A stretch of DNA of 64,000 nucleotides from Tiliqua scincoides (lineage: Eukaryota > Chordata > Lepidosauria > Squamata > Scincidae): positions 109,081,412-109,145,411 of the forward strand of contig NC_089823.1 of the NCBI RefSeq assembly GCF_035046505.1. Reading direction: 5' to 3'. Within the stretch, counting starts at the first letter, position 1. Each line of letters begins with the position of its first letter. Of this stretch, positions 1-12,034 are shown in pieces. Made by a program: the position numbers and the translations under genes. The notes beneath the pieces are model-generated. The model worked only from the letters and a program-made list of their open reading frames with translations. It ran no database searches and was not told where the DNA came from.

Positions 1-160
1 GAGCCACGGTGAAGAAAGCAGGGGTGGGGGAAGTTGGGAAGGGGGTAGGCGGAGAGAGGGTGGGAAGGAGGCATGATGAGGCAGCGGTAGGTGGGGAGAG
101 GGTGGGGAGGAGGTGTGTCAGGAAGGAAGCAGGGAGGGAGGGAGGCAGGTAACATTTAAT
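1..160. repeat. G/purine-rich low-complexity block
   Basis: Nearly pure G and A runs with GTGGGGAG-type repeats. The same texture occurs inside the long GC-rich miniature elements near 43.45, 53.13 and (as its complement) 3.9 kb, so this is probably the interior of one such element cut by the window edge. No reading frame of interest. Confidence 0.4.
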
Positions 161-165
161 TAAGT

Positions 166-415
166 TGTTTAGCTAATATTGAGTGCAAACCTGTCAGATG
201 TTTAAGCCAGAAGCCGTGTAATTGATCATTTCCAGGTGATGTCCAGTTCTTAATTTCCTTTACATGTTCTGTTACCATTCTAGTTGTTATTTCTAGTCCT
301 TGCATCTGTTGTTTATTAAAATTCTGGTCAAAATTTTTTATTCATTCTGCTTCCTTATTATAATCTTTCTGATTCTCCCATAAGTTTTTCCTGTGGAGGA
401 AATCTCACATGTTGA
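166..415 (-). mobile_element. R4-like LINE fragment (start of RT region)
   Basis: On the minus strand a frame reads ...EHVKEIKNWTSPGNDQLHGF followed by WLKHLTGLHSILAKQLN. This matches the KNWTAPGPD..GFWLKHLT..LH signature found just before the reverse-transcriptase domain of a vertebrate LINE group that I associate with the R4/Dong clade; that clade name comes from memory. Upstream in the same frame is NKEAE, a stop, then IKNFDQNFNK. It is a short decayed scrap, cut just after the LH block. The C-terminal end of the same kind of LINE lies at 46.5 kb, as a separate insertion. Confidence 0.55.
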
Positions 416-1370
416 TGCCGCTAAATGAACCCAAATATCACAGGAATTATTAACTCACCACAAGATGGCAATATCATTCATAAGGCATCTCACTGTCAAA
501 CCTTGATTTTCTGCCATATAACATGAGGGTTGCCCCCTAACAATCCCTAAAAATCAGGCTGGGTGTTTATGGGGTGTGGCATCAAAAGCTTTCCACAATT
601 CAAATAATTTTTTATAAGAACACAATTTTTTTGTGTTAGGTTTGGTAACAGATTGAAGAGTCTTCTTCAGTTCAAGGAGTCCCAATGATGAACCATTGGG
701 TTACCACTGCTTTTTATGTTTGTGAGTCTTTGATTTGCAGACTACATGAACAGACTTTTTCTAGGAAAAGCTGCCTTCTTTTAAAATAGCAGGTTGTTTT
801 GAGCTCTTCTGGAGACAAAGCAGTGAGACCTGCCATGTGAGATGTCGAGTGTTGGCTGTACATACTATTATTGTTCATGAACTTGAAAGAAATGCTACAA
901 AGCAGAACAAAAAAGTTTCTTTTAAAGCGGGATACATAATGGGGAAAAATAGCACTTTTTTTGAATTGATATGTCAATATTTATGCCTTGGGATTCCAGC
1001 AGTTCAACTCACAAAGAGCTTTCAACTATGTTTGCTAATAATAAGCAATGATGCATGGTTTGTGGGTTTGTTGTTTTTTTTCCTACAGTGAATCCAGCTG
1101 CAAGAAGTACTCCTTAGAGACAAAATCAGCAGTGGATTTGCTTCTTATCTAAAATTAGCTACCGTCATTTTCAGATATCTAAATCTCTAAGATTCCATTT
1201 GTACTGAAAGTGATGTGAGAAAACAAAAACTTGAAATCTTCAATTAGCAAATTTTACTGTGAATGCCTCATTCTTGCTTTCATGGAAAAGTGTTCCAAGA
1301 ATACAACATATCTTAGAACATGACCAGCCTTTATGTTATATGGTATTACTCTAATATAAACAGTGACTAC
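416..1370. other. No gene seen; AT-rich spacer
   Basis: AT-rich DNA with many stops in all frames. Bases 416-700 may be further decayed sequence of the LINE scrap to the left, but no continuous similarity is visible. The short overlapping frames at 714-1091 show no recognisable composition or splice context. Confidence 0.4.
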
Positions 1371-1793
1371 GGGTGAAATCCTAACCTTGGTTCAGACCTT
1401 GCACTGGCCCAGGAGGGTCGCAAATGTGCTGTAAAGCACATTTGCATCTTCTCAGGAGTCTGCTGGGCCGGCCCACAGAGTCTGTATCTAGCCTCCTCTC
1501 CGACTTGGGGAGGGAGGGTTGGGTTGGCCAAGCTTGGTTAACGCAGGGGTCTGGGGAGGGCAGGGAGGAGGTGGGGAACAGGCGTTCCAGGGATGGGGGA
1601 GGGCAGGCAGTGGTCCCGGGATGGGTGGGCAGTGCTGGGACCTGGCTGTTGTGAGGTGGTGCAAGTCCAGGGAGACCCATTGGGTTTGTGGTGGCTTACC
1701 TGGGGGTAGGGGGAAGAGTTTTCTCTTGCCTCCGGCTGAGCCACTTCTGGCCCTAATCTTGCGCTGGATACAGCGCAGGTCTCCTGCGGATGG
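1371..1793 (+). mobile_element. Long Harbinger-type miniature element (GC-rich type)
   Basis: Starts with GGGTGAAATCCTAAC, a decayed form of the GGGCNCAATCCTA terminus. It then carries the hallmark inverted repeat GCAAATGTGC-TGTAAA-GCACATTTGC at about 1421-1446, a G-rich core, the GAGACCCATTGGGTTTG block, GGGTAGGGGGAAGAG and GCGCTGGATACAGCGC. The right terminus is missing. Apparent frames here are shadows of GC-rich repeat. Confidence 0.65.
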
Positions 1794-3480
1794 GATGAAA
1801 GATTTTTTTTTTTCCTGTTTAATAGAAATATGAACTAAAGATGTGTAAATATGATCATCAATTCTGGGAAGGAAAAAAAAACCTGAATGCATTCTGAGAG
1901 CTGATTGCCAGCCACTATTACTTAATTTACCACTGAGATGACAAGGATGGATAGCTCTCTAGCAACAACATCATAAAAGGACTTAAATATGATATCGACA
2001 TTGCTTTGGTATGTTTCAATATTTCCACTTGTAGATACAATCTCAGATTCATGGAAAATGACAGGAATCTCTAGAGAAAGAGTTGGGTTAATGTTGTGTC
2101 ATCAGTACAGAGGAAGACCCAGAAGTGCAAAATTTAACTAATTAAAAACTAGTTATTTGTTTCTTGTTAAAGACACCTAAGGCATACTTTTTGACTACTT
2201 GCACAACTTCCACTCAGTCTGGGTATGTTGGGATCTTATTCAGGAGAAGATCTTTGCAACTTTTAAAGAGGTTTGTGTTAGCAGAGCTAAGGGATTAAGC
2301 TTAATGGCTTGGGCTGGGATATTTTAAGGATCACCTCCTCCCATATGACCTTTCCCCAGAGATTACTGGGTGGAAGGTCTTCTGGGTGCTCTCTGTAGCA
2401 GTGCCATAGTTGTAAATCTCCCTCCCTGTTGAATTAAGAACAGAACCTTCTCTGTTGGACTTCTAGTGAGAACTCAACACATTTCTTGTTTGCACTGCTT
2501 TCTTGCTCTTAGGATTTGTGGTTTTTCTGTTTGCTGCTTTATTGTTGTATTATTATTGTTTGATTTTATATCTTATGGATTTTTATTGTTTTCTATATTG
2601 CTGCGTAGATGCCTTGGGCCTTTTGTGGTAGGATACAAATATTCTTAAATAAAGAAATACACAGGTATGTCCCTGTGCCTGAAGGTGTTCCACTCTCCTC
2701 ACCTCCAGAGGGTCCTCTGAACCCTACAAAGACCACAGACGTCCACCTGCAGCCTCAAACTGAGCCTGACATAAAGAAACATGACTTCTTGTTTCTCCAT
2801 GAAACTGGAAGTGACATTTTTAATACCTTATGAGGCATGTGCAGGTGATGGGGGGGGGGAGATGGACCCAATCCACGGATAAGTGAATCCGCAGGTACGG
2901 GGGCCCCCTGGTAAGTTGAAATTTGAATCAGCATTTGGATTTTTCATACTGAAAGCTAAGAACACAAAAGGCTATTCTAGAGAAAAACACAAAAGGATTG
3001 TACTAATTTCTTGACACAAATATAATTTGCAGGATAATTACAATGATAGGAGGCTGCCTCTGTGGTAGCTGCCACTCAGTTCTACTTCATCCTGACATTT
3101 TATTTAATGGTACTTTCATAGGCTGCCAAGTCAGAAAACAAAACAAAACAAAGAGATGAGCAGGAGCTCAACTTTGCCACTGAGTCACTGGGAAGAAACG
3201 GTTATGGGATATAGGCTATAATTTCCCAGAATCGGCACTAGCATACATTTTTTTTTTCTTTACAGGCTTGACAAATGTTAGAGAACATTGTAGAGCACCA
3301 AGAGGAATGCACTGTCAGTTGTTGCTAGCACCATTGTTTATGAAATTATTATCTACTGTTAAACTCAGCAAAGGAAGAGTTCAGTCATCTGAAAGCTTGT
3401 AACAGACAGAAACTGCCATGCCATGCTTTGGAAACAGCACTTCTTATTTATAAACAGAGAGAATGGTGATTTAGTAATGT
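1794..3480. other. Unique DNA, no gene; short Tigger-type end near 2.86 kb
   Basis: No convincing exon. At 2866-2912 the words ATCCACGGATAAGTGAATCC and GCAGGTACGGGGGCCCCC resemble the end of pogo/Tigger-type miniatures (compare 10.57-10.87 and 55.18-55.64 kb). A short G-tract precedes it. The rest is AT-rich spacer. Confidence 0.4.
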
Positions 3481-3482
3481 GC

Positions 3483-4040
3483 AGCACAATACTATCTTGC
3501 GCTGAAACAGGGAGGCCAGGAGGCCTGTGCCGTATCCAGCTCAAGATCTGTGCCAGAAGTGCTTCCGCCGGAGGCAAGGGAAAACTCTTTCCCTTAGCCC
3601 TGGGTAAGCCACCACAGCCCCAGTGGGTATCCTCAGACTTGCACCACCTCAGGAGGTGACGCAAGTCCAAGAAGAACGGAGCGGCTTCAAGCTGCTTCAT
3701 GCTGCTTAGGGAATGGGGATGGGATCCAGCATATCTGCTGGGGCCCAGTCCCACCTCCCGCTCCCTGCCTGCCTGACCCTAGGACCACCCTCTGCCCGCC
3801 CTCCCCAGAATGCCTCCTTCCCCCCTCCTCCTTCCCGCCAAGGGAATTGCACCAGCCTAACCCAAGTCCCGCCTCCCTCCTCCAGTCCGGTTCCACTAGT
3901 GCCACCTCCCTACTCACTCCCTCCTTGTGGTACACCTCCTCCCCGCTCTCTCCCCACCCTCCCTCCGCCTCCCCCCATACCAGAACACCTCTTTTCCACC
4001 TCCCCCCACACCTCCACAAGGGGCACTTGTAAAGTGTTTG
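3483..4040 (-). mobile_element. Long Harbinger-type miniature element, reverse orientation
   Basis: The reverse complement of the same family as 1.37-1.79 kb: CAGCACAATACTATCTTGCG at the left edge corresponds to the ...GCGCAAGATAGGATTGTGC end of other copies. The CACCACCTCAGGAGGTG block and a long C-rich core (3740-4020) follow. The C-rich core creates proline-rich false reading frames on the plus strand. Confidence 0.6.
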
Positions 4041-4112
4041 TTGGAGGAAATTAAAAATAGTTTTCTCTTTGGGAGGAAAGCAGAGTAGCTTAAGCAGCAG
4101 ACCCACCCTTTT

Positions 4113-4539
4113 GGGTATCACCCCAGGGAACCTCCCTCACCCAGCTGACTGCTATTCAATAAAAAAAGACAAAGAGGCAATGGCTTGTTAAAGTTGCAAA
4201 AAGAAGTTATTTACTTACGGTTCCATTGAGTGTATATTTACAGTATCTGATTAGGATCAGAGGTTCAGCTATTACTTAGAGATAGCAAGGCCCTAGAGCT
4301 GCCTCGCCCTGCATGCCTTGTGCTCAAGATGGCCTGGGCATCAGAGCCCAGGTGTGCACCATCTTAACAAGTCAGTGGTCAGAGGACAAGAGGAAGTGCT
4401 CAGAGAAGAAGGGAAGGGCGAAGGGTTAGGGCCACACCCCACAAGGATCACAGAGAGAACAGGTAGAAAGGTCAGAGTCACTGGGCCATAGCTCGACCCC
4501 TTCTGGACAGCAGACAGAGTTGCATCAACTCCAACAGTG
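4113..4539 (-). mobile_element. Probable solo LTR (fossil retrovirus-like element)
   Basis: Read on the minus strand, the segment begins TGTTGGAGTTGATGC, has pyrimidine-rich and GGGGTGTGGCCC-type LTR texture, an AT-rich stretch with ATATACACTC, and ends near GGTGATACCCA, giving a TG...CA unit of about 425 bp. No internal coding region or second LTR is seen nearby. No clean target duplication could be identified, so both family and exact ends are uncertain. Confidence 0.35.
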
Positions 4540-4559
4540 TTTTCTGAAGTGTGAATACT

Positions 4560-4673
4560 GAGCTAGCACCTGCGCTGGCTGGCTCTGAGGGCCACGAATG
4601 TGCTTTACGACACATTTGCAACACTCACTGCGGGCGGAGTGCTGGTTGTGCGAGCTCAGGATTGGGCTCACAG
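4560..4673 (+). mobile_element. Harbinger-type miniature fragment
   Basis: Contains CACGAATGTGCTTTACGACA with CATTTGCAACAC, the family inverted repeat, and closes with GCTCAGGATTGGGCTC, a version of the GGATTGGGC terminus. Left part absent or very diverged. Confidence 0.5.
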
Positions 4674-5971
4674 ACATCAGGATCTTCTCAGACAATTTGG
4701 ATTAGCCAGCTGCAATGAAACCTTGGAAGTCTGTCATTGCAAAAGTCAACCAGACATACCTCTTGGGTCAGCGGCCCAGTGATCAGGCAGGAGGAAAATA
4801 GACAGCTGCTATAGACTTTGCCTTGAACCACATGACCTCAACAAAGCTGTGATGAGACCACACTTCTTCATACCCACTGTCAAGGATATAAGGAAAAGGT
4901 TGACTAGGAGTGTGGAATGTATAATTTTCTTTGTCTCCTGAACCAAATCATCATTTCTTACAGGACAACTGTAATTTTCTCTGACTCCTAATTTAATCTG
5001 AGACGCAGAGATAAATGCAGATCATGTGCATCCCAACAGGAAAAATGCTTCTGATGCATTTGAGTACTCCCAGGAGCATCATTTCCAGTTAAGGAGAAGA
5101 CAGACATGTCACTTCTGGGTCTAGCTTCCCCACTGTAAGGTGTCCCCTTCCCCTTCTCAAAGGTAAAGATTTATTCATTAGAGAGAAGGGAACTGGCAGA
5201 AGGGGTGGGGACTAGCAGTGGGAACAGAGTCAACCCCATTTTGACTTGGACCTGCATTCAAAGGACTCAAGAGCCAGTTTAAAAATGTGTGAGGCTTTTA
5301 GACCTGGGTGGGTTTATAATTCAGTCTACCCTAATTGTGAATTTTACTCCAATCCTGTGCAATGGCAGATTTACCAAGCCAAGTATAACTTGTCAGAAAT
5401 GTATGGCAGCCATCTACAACCTTAACCAAATTCAATACCCCTTTGCAGTCCCAGAAACATAGCAAAAACAGAAGGTTTACCAAGCCCCTGTTGGATCCCC
5501 ATATATAAGCAGTGGAGTATGCTTGACTTGGGAAGACACACATTGCATTGGATAGAACTAACTGGATGTATATGTGGTTATGTGTAGGAGTCAGAGGACA
5601 TGCTTTTTGAAGTAAGATAACAGACGTAGGCAATGGAAAGCTGGTGGACCCAGGAGAATTTAGTTGGTAATGATGAATATATTACAGCAGCAGTTCTCAA
5701 ACTGCTCGGGAGTAAGTTCCCAGGGTAAATCTTGGCAGGGGAATGGTGACGGCAGTGACACAGTCCCTAGGATCGCACCACTGCAGATAGATTCTTTAAA
5801 AAAAGTTGATGACATCTAACCTGAGTCCTCCTTATAATCATGGGTTATAAAATAAATGAAATATTATATCACTGTAGATGTAATCGTGGGAAGAATCAGT
5901 CTAGTGACGTGGCGGGACCTAAGTTCAAAATTGACACTCAACTATGAAGCTTGCTAGAAGTTTTCTCAAGA
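4674..5971. other. Spacer with a hAT end near 5.69 kb
   Basis: No exon evidence. At about 5691-5800 the sequence CAGCAGTTCTCAAACTGCTC resembles the terminal repeat of hAT miniatures such as the one at 57.1 kb, but no opposite end is found. The minus-strand frame at 5331-5633 has no recognisable domain. Confidence 0.4.
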
Positions 5972-6031
<60 letters not shown>

Positions 6032-6355
6032 AGGTATTTATATACCGCCTTTCTAGGTCCTCAGATTTCTCCTCAGACTTTATTCTAGGTGGTTTACATA
6101 GGCAGGCTATTTAAATCCCCGCAGGGATTTTTACAATTGAAAGAAGGCTCTATCTTTCAAGAGCCACAACAATTCAGATGTTTCTTTCTGATCTGGCCTC
6201 CATCCTGGCCTCCATCCTCCCACGCTCAGAGCAGATGGAATAACTCGGCTCAGCTTGTCAGCTGCTTCAAGGTCGCACGGTGCTGGTGGCCTCGAACTGG
6301 CGACCTGCGGATGTTATCTTCAGGCAAATGGAGGCTCTACCCTCTAGACCAGAGG
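5972..6355 (-). mobile_element. tRNA-derived SINE with L2-type tail
   Basis: Reverse-strand SINE. Its head (right end, plus strand) reads on the minus strand CCTCTGGTCTAGAGGGTAGA, a tRNA A-box-like start, with a B-box-like GTCGCCAGTTCGAGGCC about 45 bases on. The body runs through a GGATTTAAATAGCCTGCC block and ends GGCGGTATATAAATACCTG followed by (ATT)n. The GGCGGTATATAAATA end is typical of L2-class LINE tails, so this SINE probably uses L2 machinery. Related, shorter tails lie at 12.56, 50.70 and 51.0 kb. The microsatellite at 5973-6030 is its tail. Confidence 0.75.
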
Positions 6356-7115
6356 TAGAATAGTAGCCCAAACTCTGGCACCTGAACTCACTGAAGGGAA
6401 GGTGGGATACAAAAAGCTGAATATTAATTTTAATCAGCAAATTTAATTACACATTGAAAAAGCATGAAATTTGACCACCCTCATCTAAGTGTTGAACAAA
6501 ATGTACTGTGAAGTTCAGTCTGGATGACATTAGGCCATGTACAATTATCTCACAGTGATAGACCAAAGCATCACATGAGAGAGGTGGCTTGGCAGCTGTA
6601 GTATCTGCCTTTGATAGAATCAATGCAATTTCTGACATAAGCATTTACATCATTACTTTGATTTCTTCATAGCTGTAGCATATTATTCAAGCGGAAGGCT
6701 CTGAAAGATAAATCACTGTCTGTATAAGAGGGAGATGTGATTTATATTCCACTTTCATGTATTTGTTTAGAATGGAACTGTGAAATTACACAAAAAGCTG
6801 AATTGGCTGTTGACTCAACAGGGGGAAAAAGTGTACTTGTAAGTAAATTGCACTCTGTAGGCTAGTAGTTGGGACATTAAATATAAACCACTGTTCCTTT
6901 CTCCCCAGCAACTTAATGCTGCACTATATGTAGAAAGCAAATTGTTTGGAGCAGAGTGTGAGGGCACAATTTGCTAATGTTTTTCAAAGAGTCCTGCCAA
7001 CTTATGACTAGAGGTTAGAATTCTTGCACCACCATTTGGGACTATGATGGAATTGATACTTTGCTTAAATGCAACCTGACTGACTGAGTTGCTTTGTGAC
7101 TTTTTGATGACTGCA
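6356..7115. other. No gene seen
   Basis: AT-rich unique-looking DNA with no repeat signature or splice-flanked frame that I can recognise. Confidence 0.4.
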
Positions 7116-7300
7116 GGCCCATTCCTATCCAATTTTCCAGTGCTGGTGCAGCGATAACCCATGGGGTTATCCCATGCACTGCATCCTGTGGTGGGGAGGC
7201 AGTCACGGAGGCCTCCTCAAAGTATTAGAACATTTGTTCCCTTATCTGGAGGCAGCATTGCAGCTGTACTGGTGCTGGGAAGTTGGATAGGATTGGGCCC
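7116..7300 (+). mobile_element. Harbinger-type miniature, 180-bp type
   Basis: Near-complete element from GGCCCATTCCTATCC to GGATAGGATTGGGCCC with subterminal AATTTTCCAGTGCTGGTGCA mirrored by GTACTGGTGCTGGGAAGTT. The internal marker GCAGTCACGGAGGCCTCCTC and ACATTTGTTCCCTTAT recur in the copies at 7.95, 8.18 and 8.59 kb. No coding capacity. Confidence 0.75.
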
Positions 7301-7950
7301 TGCCTCAACTGAAAACTTAGTCACACTGACTGGGAATACGAAGTCATTCTTCTGTGTGTACAAAGAGAATGTAACATGTTTGCTTGTTAACCAACAACAA
7401 GTGTTGGTCTATGCTAGGCCTGCCAACTTATGACCTTGGACACAACCAAATATGGCTTCCCACCAAAATTTCAATGAACCTCCTGTTTTTGCTTCCTGGA
7501 CTAAAAATAGAGTGATTTCCAGGTACCTGTCAGGCTATAAAACATGACTGGCAGGCTGCATTTCGCTTGATCTTGGTCAAACTTTGTGCAAGCCCCTGCT
7601 TTGATGTTCATATAATGTCCCAATTTTTTTCCCCAGAAAATAAAATCTAGAAGTGTCCCAGCATATTTTACAAGAAGATGGTACAATTATCAGGCATCAT
7701 TCTTTGGGATTGTCTTGATACGTTTGAGAGAGGAAATCTCAAGCACATCTATTGAATCATGGTAATGTCAAAAACAACCCAACATGAGATATCTAACAAG
7801 ATCAATGGAATACGATTTCTTATACTGAGGTCTACGTACAAATCATTCTTTCAGAGTTCAAACCTCAGCATGTCTACTCTAGAGAAAATCTCACGTTCAA
7901 TAAGGCATACTCCAAAGGAAGTATGTATAGAATTGCTTCCTAAATTTCTC

Positions 7951-8131
7951 AGGCCCAGATTCAAACCAACTTTGCTGTACTGACAGAGCTGTGCCAGTGG
8001 GGCATGTGCCTCATCCTGCAGCTGTGTGGCAGTCACGGAGGCCCCCTCAAGGTAAGGCAATGTTTGTTCCCTTACCGAGGAGCTGCATTGCCCTTACCCT
8101 GGTGCTGGAAAGTTGGTGAGGATTGCACCCT
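7951..8131 (+). mobile_element. Harbinger-type miniature, 180-bp type
   Basis: Second of four copies in 1.7 kb. The left terminus is worn (AGGCCCAGATTCAAACCAAC); the right end TTGGTGAGGATTGCACCC is clear. Carries GCAGTCACGGAGGCCCCCTC and TGTTTGTTCCCTTACC. Confidence 0.7.
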
Positions 8132-8178
8132 CAGTTCTATAGCTAATATATATGTTGATTGAAGAGATAGGAGATTAT

Positions 8179-8357
8179 GGGCGCAATCCTCACCAACTTT
8201 CTAGCGCTGGCATTGCTGTGCTAGTGGGGCATGTGCTGCATCCTGCAGTTGGGGGTTAGTCACGGAGGCCTCCTCAAAGTATGGCAATGTTTGTTCCCTT
8301 ACCTCGAAGTTGCATTATCCTTATGTCGGTGCTGGAAAATGGATTAGGATTGTGCCC
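8179..8357 (+). mobile_element. Harbinger-type miniature, 180-bp type, TAT target duplication
   Basis: Clean copy from GGGCGCAATCCTCACC to ATTAGGATTGTGCCC. TAT lies immediately outside both ends, a 3-bp target duplication of the kind PIF/Harbinger transposases make. Internal marker TTAGTCACGGAGGCCTCCTC. Confidence 0.8.
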
Positions 8358-8587
8358 TATGTTTTCCCCCAGGAGTTGCAGAGGAGCAAGCTTGGTATAG
8401 TCCCAGGGGTTGAAATGGTTTGTGGTTGGTTGGGGAAGGACCAGAGGCCTAGCTTCAAACTCTTTATATACAACAAACAGAAGATGCCATTTAACTTTGT
8501 TCATGGAACTATACAGAGATGTATTGCTTCTACTCAGAAGGTGGAGAGCAATCCTATACTCTGGGCTGGTCTCTTCAGAAACAAAGG

Positions 8588-8760
8588 CCCTTTCCAGCAC
8601 TGACATAAGGGCAATACAGCTCTGAGGTAAGGGAACAAATGTTCCCTTACTTTGAGGAGGCCTCCATGAGTGACACCCAACTGCAGGATGCAGCACATTT
8701 CCATTGGCACTGCTATGCCAGTGCTGGAAAGCACTGACATAAGGGGTTAGGATTGCACCC
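8588..8760 (-). mobile_element. Harbinger-type miniature, 180-bp type, inverted copy
   Basis: Same internal blocks in reverse order (AACAAATGTTCCCTTACTTT, GAGGAGGCCTCCATGAGTGA), closing with GGGGTTAGGATTGCACCC. It faces the copy at 8.18 kb about 230 bp away, so the pair could form a long hairpin in a transcript. Confidence 0.7.
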
Positions 8761-10206
8761 AAAGTGGCTGAACGAAAGCACTACTAATAGTGAATGTAGT
8801 AAAGTATATTTTAAAACTGTCTCATCAATAAATATATACATATAAAGAGTTTGAACAGTAGAGGTTTGCTTTCCCAGTAGGGAAGTTCACCATGTAAAGA
8901 CACATTTCTTACCTTTCTTGCCTAACTGTATTTTAAATACAAAAAATGCAAGTACTCGTTACCATGCATAGCTCAAGTTATTTTTCTTCTCCTCCATTTT
9001 GTGCTCTCTAAGCATCTGTCTTGGAATCTGTGCTCAATGAACAAGACAAATACTAATTCCCAAGGTATTTTGATTGTCAAATATTTCTACAACCTTCTTA
9101 TGGGAGATAAACAAAATAGATTTCCCCCTCTAAATATAAGGAAAGGAAGAATTTCCTTCTTCACTCGGCAAAGGAAGATGCTGGTTCCTTTTCGACACCT
9201 GCAACACAGCCAGGCTCCTCAAGGGAATGAGCTATCCTTGACCTTTAAGGAATTTTTCTCTGAGAGACAAAACACACAAGAAACCTTATTTAACATGAGA
9301 ATCTGAAAAAAAAAAACACAACAACAACAACACTGGAGACTTAAGAAGATAATATGATTCAATAAGACAAGAAAATGAGACTATTTCAAAACAACACTGG
9401 CTTTGAAAGCTCAGAGATTACCTCAGAATAATTTGATTTTCAACAAGCAATATGTAAATCTGCATTTAACCTATTTAGATATTTATATATCTTGCTGTGG
9501 TAATTTCCTCAGCACTTTTTAGCAATATAGTTCATATTCCCCATGATTTTCATGCTTTTCCTGTTTGCATAAAAATCATCAGAACTTATTGTACATTTTC
9601 ATAATACAGTTTGATAAGAAAATTATGCCGCTGTGCAGTGGTGGTTTGCCACATATTGTAATATTGCCACCAGCTACATGTAGTGAGAAAAATAACATCT
9701 TAAAAGACGGCAATGGACATAAGGTGGCATCTCAACTAGAACTTCCACACTTGGGAATTCACTCCACAAGTGGAGAGTTCACTCCATGCATTCTGGAGCA
9801 CAGTGGAAGAGGAGTTTGTGGAGCGAGCTCTCAGTGGAGGAAGCTGTTGAGGTGTCACCCATTGTTCCTTCCCTCACAGCTTTATGCTTGGTGCTGTACT
9901 TTCACTCAGTGAGTAACAGCAGCAGTATCTGTGAAATTAAGTGTTCCGAAAGCACATGAGAAACTGAGATTAAAATCAGGCATATGTTGTCCAGACTCTC
10001 TTGGTTTAATGAAAGTATTGGTTTTGTTACCACTAAGGATAATAATATGATGTACAATAAATGGTCGATTTAAACAGTTACTGCATTTGTAACAAAGCAG
10101 ATCACCAAACTGCCCTGAAGGAGTGCCCATCCCCAACAAATGTAAGCAAGCCACATAGGACCAAACAATATGTTGTGTGTAATGTGTCACTAGTATTGAG
10201 AGCACA
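8761..10206. other. No gene seen
   Basis: AT-rich DNA. The 101-codon plus-strand frame at 9001-9306 lacks a good acceptor or donor and has no familiar motif, so I treat it as chance. No repeat family recognised. Confidence 0.35.
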
Positions 10207-10290
10207 GCACAGTCCTATGCATGTCTACTTAGAAATAACTCCCATTGAATTCACTGGGCCCTGCTCCCAGATAAAGGTGTGTAGCCTAAT
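10207..10290 (+). mobile_element. Short (~85 bp) miniature element
   Basis: CACAGTCCTATGCATGTCTA then CTTAGAAATAACTCCCATTG matches the short class seen cleanly at 43.2 kb (CTCAGAAGTAAGTNCNATT...CAATGGGGCTTACTC). Palindromic overall; worn ends. Confidence 0.6.
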
Positions 10291-10574
10291 TTTTCTTTAC
10301 TCAATATGTAACAAAGAAGGGACTAAATCCCGATTTGGACTGTAACATGTGGTAGAGCTTCAACCCTTTGCCATTTCCCCAGTCTGTCAGCCCCCTTCCA
10401 CAGGTGGTGGGGAGCTATCCTTCTGGGGCAAGTAGCAAATGCAGAAGATGCCAGACCAAATTGAGATCATGATGGGGACATAGGGTTAAGACCTGCACAT
10501 CATACCTCAGTCTGCCCTTTCTACATAGACTTGACTAAAGAAAAACCAAGCTTACCAGGTCTAATGAAGCAATA

Positions 10575-10872
10575 AAAAAGAGTTGCACTTGGCATCTGTG
10601 GGGGTTCTGTTCCAAGAACCCCCGTGAATGCCAAAAGCAGTGGATAACGAAATACACAGTTTGACCTCTGGACACAATTAGAAGTGCCTTCTGGTTGCAT
10701 TTGGAGGTGTTCTGATGCGCAGGAAGTCTGCGTGTGGCCTCTCTGCGCTTCAGAAGACATCCTGAATGCGACCTCTAGTCACATCTGTGGGCTCTCCTGA
10801 TGCAGATTTGGAACCCATGTTGGATCAAATATGTGAGTTTCGAACCCATAGATGAGGAGGGCCCATTGTAGT
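10575..10872. mobile_element. Tigger/pogo-type miniature element, worn
   Basis: Left part GGCATCTGTGGGGGTTCTGT and right part GATGAGGAGGGCCCATTGTA read like opposite ends of a Tigger-type non-autonomous element. CCTGAATGCGACCTC in the middle. Compare 55.18 kb. Left terminus uncertain. Confidence 0.45.
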
Positions 10873-12034
10873 ATAGTTGATTTTTTAAAAATCTAGTACA
10901 AGATCATGAGCCTTCAGAAACAAAAGCCATCCTCTGATGCTGATTTCAGCTGAGCATTATCAACTAAAAGAGCTTGGGCTCCAAATAATATACATCGAAA
11001 GACAATATCTCCACTGGATTTGGAAACACACTAGAAAACGAGCCCACCTTTCAGCTTTATTGTTATTATTATTGGTCCATAAAAATGTCTGCAGCGTGGA
11101 GGGTGTTGCCATTTATGTGCAGTTTGCCAGGTTACAGACCTTTCAAGAGCTGAATTGCTGCTATCTAAGGTTATTGTCAGCCCCGCCAATTAAGTGGTGT
11201 GCAATTTTAAAATGTTGTTAAGCATTTGTTGATTAATCACTGTGATCAGTCATTGAAGCTGGCAGCCCTGGTAGAGCTCTTAGCTTTCCCATAATTGGCT
11301 ATCGTTTATTCTTCCCTCAAATGTTTAGTTGTCTGCTTGCTATCATTTGATGCAGAAGAAGCAAGCTGAACTGTTGAAAAGGTCTCTTGCCCCATAGTCA
11401 ACAAAAATGGTTTCCTTAAACTGTCTATCTGAAATGACTGAACTCTTTAACCATGGTGGGTTTGAAGGAATCCACAATACTGATCAAGAGCTAGAGAAGC
11501 AGAAAATTTCATTGGACTTATAATATTTCTTGCTTCTGAGGGGGGAAAAAATCTACAGTTGGAAAAGGGACAATGACTTTTTTGGTGACGTATTCTGTTT
11601 TTCCAGTTATTTTACAGTATGTTAAAAATTGGATTTTTATTGAACATTATTCCCCCCTCCCCCAAAAAAACTATATATGGATAAGATAGATTTAGGGGAT
11701 TACTCATGTCTGTAGAAAATACACAATGAGTTATTCAAGTTATTCTACAAGAAGATTAATTAATGTAAGTTAACTGTACACCATGTCAAGAGGACCGGAG
11801 CTTAATGATGAGTGACCACCAGATTTAGTTCCAACTGGAACCAGCAATCTCAAATTACAGTAGAGAACCTAACCAAAACTTCTTTCCTCTCTGAGATTTT
11901 TATATTTGCTCAGAATTCCTGCCCCAACTCTCCTATGAGCTGGCAAACCCCTTCCTGCTTGACTCTCCAACCCCCCACCCCCCTGAGATAGCAAGCTCAT
12001 TTACTTGGCATCTGAGTGACTGTAGATGTTCCAG
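10873..12034. other. Unique DNA with a conserved-looking block (11,040-11,400)
   Basis: The 11,040-11,400 stretch is free of recognisable repeats and contains TTAAGTGGTG, TTGATTAATCACTGTGATCA and CATAATTGGC words typical of developmental enhancers. No exon evidence. The conservation is a guess from texture alone. Confidence 0.3.

Noticed and set aside
3687-4121. Proline-rich and glycine-rich frames
   Set aside because: C-rich core of a reversed miniature element; the same core recurs in other copies without frame conservation.
9001-9306. 101-codon plus-strand frame
   Set aside because: AT-rich, no splice support, no motif; within what chance allows in 64 kb.
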